Source: Faecalicatena contorta (lineage in GTDB: Bacteria; Bacillota; Clostridia; Lachnospirales; Lachnospiraceae). Taken from it: a stretch of DNA of 64,000 nt. Below the pieces are notes generated by a model, which did no database searches, was not told where the DNA came from, and saw nothing but the letters and a program-made list of their open reading frames with translations. Below are positions 35,763 to 42,578 of this stretch, in pieces; within the stretch, counting starts at the first letter, position 1; each line of letters begins with the position of its first letter. Where the stretch lies: the NCBI RefSeq assembly GCF_039521745.1, contig NZ_BAAACT010000168.1; one strand, 5' to 3'. The translations under genes and the position numbers were made by a program.

Positions 35763-36187
35763 TTGTTTGCAGTAATTTTGCTTTTCCTTATCGGTTTGGT
35801 TTTTACCGCAGTTTATTTGAAGAGTGTGGCAGACTATAAAAAGGCAGTAAGGGAAACTACTTTTAGCAACATAAATATTTCCAATGTTTCCGACGGAGTT
35901 TATGTTGGAGAATATGACGTGGATTTTTTTATGCCAAGGTGGAAGTAACCGTTCAGGACGGAGTAATTACAAATATTGATATTCTGGAGCATAAAAACGG
36001 ACGTGGAAAATCCGCAGAAGTTGTTGCAGACAGAATCATGGAAGAACAGAAAATAGATGTTGACGCAGTATCAGGAGCAACAAATTCAAGCGTTGTCATA
36101 AAGAAAGCTGTCGAAAATGCCTACCTCATGTACAAAATATCATTGTACATGAGGTTTTCATTTCGCTCCCTGTTTGTCAGCCGTTAG
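35763..36187 (+). pseudogene. FMN-binding domain protein split by a frameshift
   Basis: Two overlapping frames together make one small membrane-anchored FMN-binding (FMN_bind) protein. Frame 1 (to 35948) encodes a hydrophobic helix and DGVYVGEYDVDFF. Frame 2 (from about 35930) continues YAKVEVTVQDGVITNIDILEHKNG and DAVSGATNSSVVIKKAVENA, the flavin-attachment SGAT motif. The shift lies in a run of seven T (35924-35930); eight T would restore one frame. The 5' start is unclear: TTG at 35763 has no good ribosome site and the frame is open from 35736. The C-terminal codons run into a hairpin (36124-36154). It may be inactivated, phase-variable or a sequencing error. Confidence 0.75.
36124..36154. 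terminator. 12-bp hairpin at the end of the AT-rich island
   Basis: CCTCATGTACAA (36124-36135) and TTGTACATGAGG (36143-36154) form a perfect stem with a 7-base loop, followed by TTTTCATTT. It serves as terminator of the TetR/flavoprotein/FMN-binding unit. From 36188 to 36479 I see no gene. Confidence 0.6.
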
Positions 36188-36479
36188 ATTAGTGTCACTC
36201 TAATATTTCCTTATTGGCGTTCATCTTAGCCTGTTCCCTTTGTTTCTTATGTCAAAGAACCACTGATGAAAAGAGAAACTTAAAAACAATTATAAAATAA
36301 ATGGTCGAATATGCTCTTTTTGGGAGCGTTATTAATAACTATTGAACAACCGTCAATGATATAATAAACCAAAACTAAAGGCGAGCATGTTCAAATCGAA
36401 TCATTTTCAGACACAGAAACATACTTTCCTGACAAACAACGAACCAGAGATACAGTAAAAATAGATAAGGAGACAACAA

Positions 36480-39209
36480 ATGAGATATAATTTTGACAGA
36501 GAATGGAAGTTTTCACTGGGGGACTTTGGTATTTTACCGGAATCTATGTCACATGGAGCCGTCTATGGTTTTTCAAAAGCCGGCGGGATTACAGGCGCTG
36601 CGGCTCTGGAATTTGATGATTCGCTCTGGGAGACAGTCGATCTGCCCCATGACTGGCAGCACAGCCAGGACTTTGATCTTACTGCCCCCGCAGACCATGG
36701 ATACCGCAGGGGACTCAAAGGCTGGTACCGCAAAAAATTCTGTTTAGATGAATGTGACAAAGAGCGTTCACTCAGCCTGGTTTTTGACGGAATTGCAGGC
36801 ATAACTGATATATACCTGAACGGATGTAAGCTGTATCATAATGAAAGCCGCTACAATAGCTTTTGTGTGGATATTACAGACATTGCAAATTACGGGAAAA
36901 AGCCGAATATTCTTGCAGTGGAGATTGACTGCAGCATCTGGGAGGGCTGGTGGTATGAAGGCTCTGGGATATACCGGCATGTCTGGCTGTTGAAGGAGCC
37001 TCTGGTACATCCGGTTTACAGCGGTATCTTTGTGCGGCCGGAACGGGTAAATGACGGCTGGAAGACGCATATAGAGGCCGAGTTTGAAAATGCATCCGGG
37101 GAAGAGCAGCGGTATCATTGCATCGTGGAACTGTGTGATGAGGATGGGAATGTACTGCCGGATATGCAATACAGCACAGAGGGAACGGCACAAGCGTTTG
37201 GGAGATTCAAGGTATGCTGTGAAATGGAAATAGAGGATCCCGTTTTGTGGGATATTGACCGCCCATATCTCTACCACTGTAAGGTGCGGCTGAAGGATGG
37301 GGAAAACATGGATGAAACAGACATCCCCTATGGTTACCGGATAATAAAAATCGATGCAGACAAGGGATTTTGGCTGAATGGGCGGAAGGTGAAGCTTCTG
37401 GGGACATGTAACCATCAGGATCATGCCGGAATCGGAGCCGCACTGCCGGATGAAGTTCAGAGATACCGTCTGAAAATTCTAAAGGATATGGGCTGTAATG
37501 CCTATCGGTGCGTCCACCATAACCCAACACCGGAACTGCTTGACCTATGTGACCGGATGGGAATTCTGGTTATGGATGAAAACCGGACATTCAGTACGGC
37601 GGAGGACGCAATGCGGCGGCTTAGGGGGATGGTGCGGCGGGACAGGAACCATCCGTGCGTTGTCATATATTCCGTATTTAATGAGGAACCGCTGCAGGGC
37701 ACCGCAAAGGGAAGAAAGATAGCAGAAAGGATGACGACCCAAATAAAAGTGCTCGATCCGGACCGCCCTGTACTGGGTGCGTTTAACGGCGGTTATATGG
37801 AGGAAGAAGGGGCAGCCACAGTATTTGACATCACAGGTATTAATTATTATACGGACAGTTACGATGCTTTTCATAAAAAATTCCCGCAGCAGCCGGTTGT
37901 AGCGTCAGAATTAGTGTCCGCATTTTCTACAAGAGATACTTACAGAGATAATGAGGAGGAACAGGTATTCAGCAATTATGATGAAAAAACGGCTCCCTGG
38001 GGAGAAACAGTGCGGGCAGCCAATGAGTCCGTTTTATCCAGAGACTTTATTATGGGGATGTTTGTATGGACCGGATTTGATTACCGGGGGGAACCCTCTC
38101 CTTATGAATGGCCGAGTGTAAGCTCTCATTTCGGAATGATAGATACCTGTGGATTTCCCAAGGATACTTATTATCTATACCAGGCCTGCTGGAAGAATCA
38201 GACAGTACTCCATATTCTGCCGCATTGGAACCACAAAAGAGGAGAGACAGTACGGGTGATGACTTTCAGTAATTGTGAGGAAGTGGAACTCTTCTTGAAT
38301 GGGCGGTCTATGGGCAGAAAGAAAAATGAGATATATGAACAGTGCGCCTGGGAGCTTGAATTTGAGCCGGGAACGCTGCGTGCGGAAGGCTATATCTCAG
38401 AAAAGCAGGTTATAGAGGCAGAACGTAAAACCGCAGGGGAAGCCGTTTCAATCCGGGTAGAATCCAATCGCAATTATGTGAATTACAGTACAAAGGATGC
38501 GCTGATATTAAACATATCGGCGGTTGATGCGAAAGGGGAAGTCCAGCCCTCGGAGGAGGGATATATAAAGGCTGCCGTTTCGGGGGCGAAGCTGCTCGGG
38601 GCAGGAAACGGCGATCCGAACAATCATGACCGTGAGGAAGACGGGCGGGTCAGGTTATTCCGCGGACGCTGTCAGATCATACTGCAGGCCGAGGATCAGG
38701 AGTACCTGCAGGTAACATTAGTTTCTGAGAAATTGAGGGAGTACACCGGAAAGTGGGAGATCCGCAGAGCGGAAGACGAAAAAGAAATATTGAGTGTGGA
38801 TGCGGTGTTTGTGGGCGGCTGGAGGATGTCGCATAAAGCAGTGAGGGAAAAACCGGATCTGCACCTGAGTATGGATAAGTCTGATATGAACACGCTGGAA
38901 CCTGTTGAATTCGAGGGAAAGGCACAGTCACAGTTATCCGGAAAAGACGGTTGGTACTGCCTATACCGGTCGACAGAGATTTCGCAAAAGGACGCTGGAA
39001 AAACCCTATGCTTTCACAAGGCGGCAGGCGATGTTGAAGTGTATCTGGGGGAGGAATGTCTGGCCCGAAAAACTTTTGTAATGCCCGGTGAACTGACGGT
39101 AACAATTCCAAGTCGGGCCGGGGAAAACTGTGTGCTGTCCGTGATTGTAAGAAATACGGCGGCGGACCGGAAAGCGGGAATATTCGAACCGGTGTTATTG
39201 ATTCCATGA
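36480..39209 (+). CDS. glycoside hydrolase family 2 (beta-galactosidase/glucuronidase type)
   Basis: A 909-aa GH2 enzyme without signal peptide. Domain order: N-terminal sugar-binding domain (NFDREWKFSLGD, to about residue 170), immunoglobulin-like domain, TIM barrel (about 280-570, with LLGTCNHQDHAGIG) and C-terminal beta domains. The likely acid/base is E402 (VFNEEP) and the nucleophile E477 (VVASELVS). GH2 enzymes cleave beta-galactosides, beta-glucuronides or beta-mannosides, and the substrate cannot be called. RBS AAGGAG. It is a single-gene unit, with no transporter next to it. Confidence 0.88.
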   Translation: MRYNFDREWKFSLGDFGILPESMSHGAVYGFSKAGGITGAAALEFDDSLWETVDLPHDWQHSQDFDLTAPADHGYRRGLKGWYRKKFCLDECDKERSLSLVFDGIAGITDIYLNGCKLYHNESRYNSFCVDITDIANYGKKPNILAVEIDCSIWEGWWYEGSGIYRHVWLLKEPLVHPVYSGIFVRPERVNDGWKTHIEAEFENASGEEQRYHCIVELCDEDGNVLPDMQYSTEGTAQAFGRFKVCCEMEIEDPVLWDIDRPYLYHCKVRLKDGENMDETDIPYGYRIIKIDADKGFWLNGRKVKLLGTCNHQDHAGIGAALPDEVQRYRLKILKDMGCNAYRCVHHNPTPELLDLCDRMGILVMDENRTFSTAEDAMRRLRGMVRRDRNHPCVVIYSVFNEEPLQGTAKGRKIAERMTTQIKVLDPDRPVLGAFNGGYMEEEGAATVFDITGINYYTDSYDAFHKKFPQQPVVASELVSAFSTRDTYRDNEEEQVFSNYDEKTAPWGETVRAANESVLSRDFIMGMFVWTGFDYRGEPSPYEWPSVSSHFGMIDTCGFPKDTYYLYQACWKNQTVLHILPHWNHKRGETVRVMTFSNCEEVELFLNGRSMGRKKNEIYEQCAWELEFEPGTLRAEGYISEKQVIEAERKTAGEAVSIRVESNRNYVNYSTKDALILNISAVDAKGEVQPSEEGYIKAAVSGAKLLGAGNGDPNNHDREEDGRVRLFRGRCQIILQAEDQEYLQVTLVSEKLREYTGKWEIRRAEDEKEILSVDAVFVGGWRMSHKAVREKPDLHLSMDKSDMNTLEPVEFEGKAQSQLSGKDGWYCLYRSTEISQKDAGKTLCFHKAAGDVEVYLGEECLARKTFVMPGELTVTIPSRAGENCVLSVIVRNTAADRKAGIFEPVLLIP

Positions 39210-39254
39210 CGGATATACAGAAGCTCCGAAAAACTGCAAAATTCCATCTGATTG

Positions 39255-39263
39255 TGTTAGAAT
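39255..39263 (+). promoter_or_regulatory. extended -10 promoter of the double-NUDIX gene
   Basis: TGtTAGAAT (39255-39263), an extended -10 without a good -35. The transcript would include the REP-like palindrome at 39278-39313. Confidence 0.35.
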
Positions 39264-39277
39264 AGAGAAAGATAAAG

Positions 39278-39313
39278 GTTACTATACACGGCCTATGGGG
39301 CGTGCATAGTAAC
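39278..39313. repeat. REP-like palindrome, copy 2
   Basis: GTTACTATACACG (39278-39290) pairs at 12 of 13 positions with CGTGCATAGTAAC (39301-39313) around GCCTATGGGG. It is the best-preserved copy of the family. Confidence 0.65.
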
Positions 39314-39340
39314 AGATAAAATCAGATGGGAGATGGAAAA

Positions 39341-40360
39341 ATGTTTAAATTGAGTACATTATGTTATATTGAAAAAGATAACCGTTACCTGATGCTGCAC
39401 CGGACCGTGAAAGAGAATGATGTGAATAAGGATAAATGGATCGGTGTGGGCGGGCATTTCGAGGACAGGGAGAGCCCGGAGGAATGCCTGCTCAGAGAGG
39501 TTTGGGAAGAGACCGGCTTTATCCTGACCTCCTACAAATACCGTGGGCTTGTTACCTTTGTGTATGGTGAAGACACGGTTGAATATATGTCGTTGTATAC
39601 TGCAGACGGCTTTACAGGCGAGCAGACTGCCTGCGATGAAGGGGAACTGGAGTGGGTAGATAAGAAAGAAGTCCTGGGCCTGAATCTATGGGAAGGGGAC
39701 AAGATTTTTTTCCGCCTTCTGGACGAGGGCAGAGAATTCTTTTCTCTTAAGCTTGTATATGATGAGACGGATACGCTCCAATATGCGGCGCTGGACGGAA
39801 AAGAGATGGAATTATTCGATATACTGAATCCCGACGGCAGTAAGACAGGGATTGTCAGGGAGCGGGGCGTTGCCCACAGAGAGGGCAGCCTTCATGCTGC
39901 CTCACATATATGGGTGGTGCGGAAAAAGGAAAAGGGCGGTTATGATGTTCTTCTGCAAAAACGCAGCGCTGTCAAAGATTCGAATGCCGGATGCTACGAT
40001 ATTTCATCCGCAGGACATGTGGCGGCAGGGGATGAATATTTGACTACTGCGGTAAGAGAGCTTAAGGAGGAGCTTGGACTCCGGGCAGCGCCTAAAGATC
40101 TGAAGTTTATAGGTATTCACCATGGCGGGTTCGAGGACGTATTCTATGGCATGCCCTTCAAAGATGACGAGCTCAGCGCCGTGTATGTGTACAGTGAACC
40201 TGTGGACGTCGAGGGACTGAGGTTGCAGCAGGAAGAGGTGGAAGAAGTGATATGGATGGATTACGGCGATTGCCGCAGGGGGATCCTGGACGGAACACTT
40301 GACAACTGTATTTATATAGAAGAGTTCGAGATGGTAGGAAAATATCTTGGGGTGCTGTAG
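39341..40360 (+). CDS. fusion protein with two NUDIX hydrolase domains
   Basis: A 339-aa protein with two NUDIX domains. Domain 1 (about 1-140) has the full box GX5EX7REVWEETGF and resembles 8-oxo-dGTP diphosphatase (MutT). Domain 2 (about 165-335) has GHVAAGDEYLTTAVRELKEELGL, where Asp stands for the first conserved Glu, and resembles the isopentenyl-diphosphate-isomerase-like/YfcD group. The ATG at 39341 has GGAG 8 bases upstream; an ATG at 39326 is less likely. Tandem domains suggest two nucleotide-pool-cleaning activities, or one regulatory and one catalytic domain. Confidence 0.85.
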   Translation: MFKLSTLCYIEKDNRYLMLHRTVKENDVNKDKWIGVGGHFEDRESPEECLLREVWEETGFILTSYKYRGLVTFVYGEDTVEYMSLYTADGFTGEQTACDEGELEWVDKKEVLGLNLWEGDKIFFRLLDEGREFFSLKLVYDETDTLQYAALDGKEMELFDILNPDGSKTGIVRERGVAHREGSLHAASHIWVVRKKEKGGYDVLLQKRSAVKDSNAGCYDISSAGHVAAGDEYLTTAVRELKEELGLRAAPKDLKFIGIHHGGFEDVFYGMPFKDDELSAVYVYSEPVDVEGLRLQQEEVEEVIWMDYGDCRRGILDGTLDNCIYIEEFEMVGKYLGVL

Positions 40361-40376
40361 CTGCCGGGGACTCCGG

Positions 40377-40414
40377 CCTCCGTCAGACCGTACCGTGCAG
40401 CGGCCTGACGGGGG
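40377..40414. terminator. hairpin between convergent NUDIX and DeoR genes
   Basis: CCTCCGTCAG (40377-40386) pairs with CTGACGGGGG (40405-40414, one wobble) with an 18-base loop. No clear T run. Confidence 0.5.
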
Positions 40415-40440
40415 ATGATACCTGTATGATCCGTTTCGCT

Positions 40441-41232
40441 CTAACAGAGAATCAATCCCGGATTGATCTTTTCTAATTTTTCTTTTTTATCTGGGTCCAA
40501 TTCATTATCAGTCAGAATGTAGTCAAAATCTGAAAGCTCCGCGTATTTTACAAAGCTGTTTCCGGCAAATTTTGTGTGATCCGCCATAAGAAAGGAGCAG
40601 CTGCTCTGCTCACGGAAGGTTCTTTTCAGCGCAGCATCCAGCTCATCCGTAGTGGTGATGCCAAAATCCAGTGAACAGAACATCGTACCTACAAAGCTTT
40701 TATCCACATGATAATGCCTGCAGAATTCTATGGTCGAAAGGTCTAGAGTACCGCCGATCTGCTCCTGATAAGTTCCGGGCGCAACAATGAGCCTGATTTT
40801 CCGGTTGGTGCTGAGCTGCTGGATGGCAGAGAGGGAATTCGTAATCAGCGTGGCGTGGATGTCAGGAAAGTATTTTATAAGCTGGATGGTGGTGGTGCCT
40901 GAATCCAGGAAAATGGTGTCGCCTTCTTTTATAAAGCTGGCGGCCTTTTTTCCGATTGATTGTTTGTACTGCCTCATTTTTTCATTGCGGGACGAAAAAT
41001 TCGGAACCACTGCTCTGTTTTTACTTAGATGGGCGCCGCCGTAGTGGGTCTCCAGGATTCCCTGCCTGGCAAAGAAGTGAAGGTCCCGACGGATTGTCAT
41101 GGGAGAAACGGAAAATGCCTGTGCCAGTTCATTGACAGACACCTCCCCATTTTCCTCCAGGATCTGCAGAATTTTCTGGCGCCGTCCGATTCCGTCAAGA
41201 TTTGTTTGATCTGGTTTGTTTTGATGATTCAT
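40441..41232 (-). CDS. DeoR-family transcriptional regulator
   Basis: A 263-aa regulator with an N-terminal DeoR helix-turn-helix (RRQKILQILEENGEVSVNELA...SPMTIRRDL) and a C-terminal sugar-phosphate-sensing domain (DSGTTTIQLIKYFP, LITNSLSAI). DeoR repressors control sugar and nucleoside catabolism and are released by phosphorylated intermediates. The ATG at 41232 has AAAGGAG 10 bases upstream. It is divergent from the HAD phosphatase gene, 119 bp away, which is a likely target. Confidence 0.9.
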   Translation of the reverse strand: MNHQNKPDQTNLDGIGRRQKILQILEENGEVSVNELAQAFSVSPMTIRRDLHFFARQGILETHYGGAHLSKNRAVVPNFSSRNEKMRQYKQSIGKKAASFIKEGDTIFLDSGTTTIQLIKYFPDIHATLITNSLSAIQQLSTNRKIRLIVAPGTYQEQIGGTLDLSTIEFCRHYHVDKSFVGTMFCSLDFGITTTDELDAALKRTFREQSSCSFLMADHTKFAGNSFVKYAELSDFDYILTDNELDPDKKEKLEKINPGLILC

Positions 41233-41351
41233 AGCACATAATCTCCTTTGAAAATGGATGAATAAAACATAAATAAACATTAATAAATGTTTCTATATGT
41301 GTTATTATAAACCTGTAACAAACAGAAAGCAAGGCAGGAGGAACAGGAGAT

Positions 41352-41993
41352 TTGAAATATGACGCAGTGATTTTTGACGTAGATGGAACTTTAATTGATA
41401 CGGAGAATACGATTTTACTGTCTTTACAGCACATGCTGCTGCGGATGACGGGGAAAATGTACCGGCCTGAGGAACTCTATTTCGCTTTGGGAATTCCAGG
41501 CGCCAGGGCCCTGGAGCTGCTTGGACTAGAGGAGGCGGACAAAGCGATGAAGATGTGGCTGGACTACAGCGCCAGATATGAATTTCTCCAAAAACCTTTC
41601 GAGGGAATTCCTGAAACACTGCAGCGCCTGAAAGACGCAGGCCTCAGATTAGGGATCGTAACGTCCAGGACCAGGGAAGAGTTTAAGAAGAGCGTGGAAA
41701 GATATGATTTTGTCCGGAAACTTGAAGTCATCATCTGTGCGGATGACACGAAAAAACATAAACCGGATGCGGAGCCACTTCTCGCAGCGCTGGAAAAGCT
41801 TGATCTTGCACCTTCCCGTGCGCTGTATGTGGGAGATTCCACGTACGACATGGCTTGTGCCAAAGCAGCAGGTGTCCACGGGGCATTGGCGCTTTGGGGG
41901 GCTCACGAGACGGAAAAGATCCCTTCTGTATACCGTCTGGCGGATCCGGAGGACATTACAAGGATTTTGCTGCAGATGAAGGAAGTTTCTTAA
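41352..41993 (+). CDS. HAD-superfamily phosphatase (phosphoglycolate phosphatase/phosphoglucomutase type, TTG start)
   Basis: A 213-aa haloacid-dehalogenase-like hydrolase. Motif I is DVDGTL (nucleophile Asp), motif II VTSRT, motif III Lys in KKHKPDAEP, motif IV VGDSTYDMACAKAAG. A helical cap follows motif I (subfamily IA). The TTG at 41352 is the only start giving the normal N-terminus MKYDAVIFDVDGT; AGGAGG lies 10 bases upstream. It dephosphorylates a small phosphorylated metabolite, possibly a sugar phosphate under control of the divergent DeoR regulator. Confidence 0.87.
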   Translation: MKYDAVIFDVDGTLIDTENTILLSLQHMLLRMTGKMYRPEELYFALGIPGARALELLGLEEADKAMKMWLDYSARYEFLQKPFEGIPETLQRLKDAGLRLGIVTSRTREEFKKSVERYDFVRKLEVIICADDTKKHKPDAEPLLAALEKLDLAPSRALYVGDSTYDMACAKAAGVHGALALWGAHETEKIPSVYRLADPEDITRILLQMKEVS

Positions 41994-42055
41994 TACACCT
42001 ACCTGGATGGAGGCGTCTGCCGGAATGTGTTGCAGGAAGTGTCTGTCCTGTAGGA

Positions 42056-42242
42056 AATACGATCCATTGTGCGGAGAAGCAGTGAGAGGAAATCTGCAAA
42101 ATCAGCCGGAGCCGAACACATTCACCCCTTAATCAGATGATTAAGATCCTCAAGTGTTTTGATAAGCTGCCCTGGCAGTACTATTATTCCGGCTGATTTT
42201 GCAGATTTCCTCTTACTGCTTCTTTGCACAGCGAATTGTATT
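42056..42242. repeat. 187-nt imperfect palindrome with wobble-rich 55-bp stem
   Basis: Arms 42056-42110 and 42188-42242 are equal in length (55). 48 positions pair normally, 5 are G.T wobbles and 2 mismatch (C.A, A.C). Within the 77-base apical region CTTAATCA-GA-TGATTAAG (42128-42145) is a second perfect hairpin, and CTGCC/GGCAG (near 42168-42179) a third. It lies between the HAD gene and the pflB promoter. The wobbles suit a plus-strand RNA. Confidence 0.8.
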
Positions 42243-42250
42243 CAGAAAAA

Positions 42251-42289
42251 ATTTATCGATAAAATTTATCGATGAAATTTATCAAAAAA
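42251..42289. repeat. three 13-bp direct repeats upstream of the pflB promoter
   Basis: ATTTATCGATAAA, ATTTATCGATGAA and ATTTATCAAAAAA follow each other without gap (42251-42263, 42264-42276, 42277-42289). They end 5 bp before the -35, the normal place for an activator or redox-regulator site. The binding protein is unknown. Confidence 0.7.
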
Positions 42290-42293
42290 TATG

Positions 42294-42323
42294 TTGCATT
42301 TTATTCGACTTTGTGTTTATACT
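42294..42323 (+). promoter_or_regulatory. promoter of pflB
   Basis: TTGCAT (42294-42299), 18-bp spacer, TATACT (42318-42323). The transcript would start near 42330 and carry a leader of about 250 bases containing a riboswitch. Confidence 0.55.
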
Positions 42324-42366
42324 GAAAGTACGACATAAGTATTTAGGCTTCGTGGAAAACTGAAAT

Positions 42367-42466
42367 GTTCTATGTGACTGACGGAAAAGTGGAGTATACC
42401 ACATGGGAGCATAGGATAGAACGCCGACCGTCTGGGCAGCTCAATGATTTGGGCTGCCTTTTTTGT
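42367..42466 (+). promoter_or_regulatory. ZTP (pfl-motif) riboswitch with terminator
   Basis: The leader matches the ZTP/ZMP riboswitch. Stem CTATG/CATAG (42370-42374/42410-42414) encloses TGACTGACG and hairpin GTGG-agtata-CCAC (42389-42402), followed by TGGGAGC. The second conserved block is GCCGACCGTCTGGGCA (42423-42438), the pseudoknot half. The expression platform is an intrinsic terminator: GGGCAGCTC (42434-42442) pairs with GGGCTGCCT (42451-42459), then a T run. Ligand binding to the aptamer should prevent this terminator and turn pflB on when ZTP signals shortage of 10-formyl-tetrahydrofolate. Confidence 0.88.
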
Positions 42467-42578
42467 TTTTAACTTAGTGTGCATTGGTATTGTCTGCATG
42501 GTATCAGAGGGAGGAACGAGAAAGGCAGCGGGATGATTGGGAGAAATTTAATGACCTTGATAAATGGAGGATAATGTC

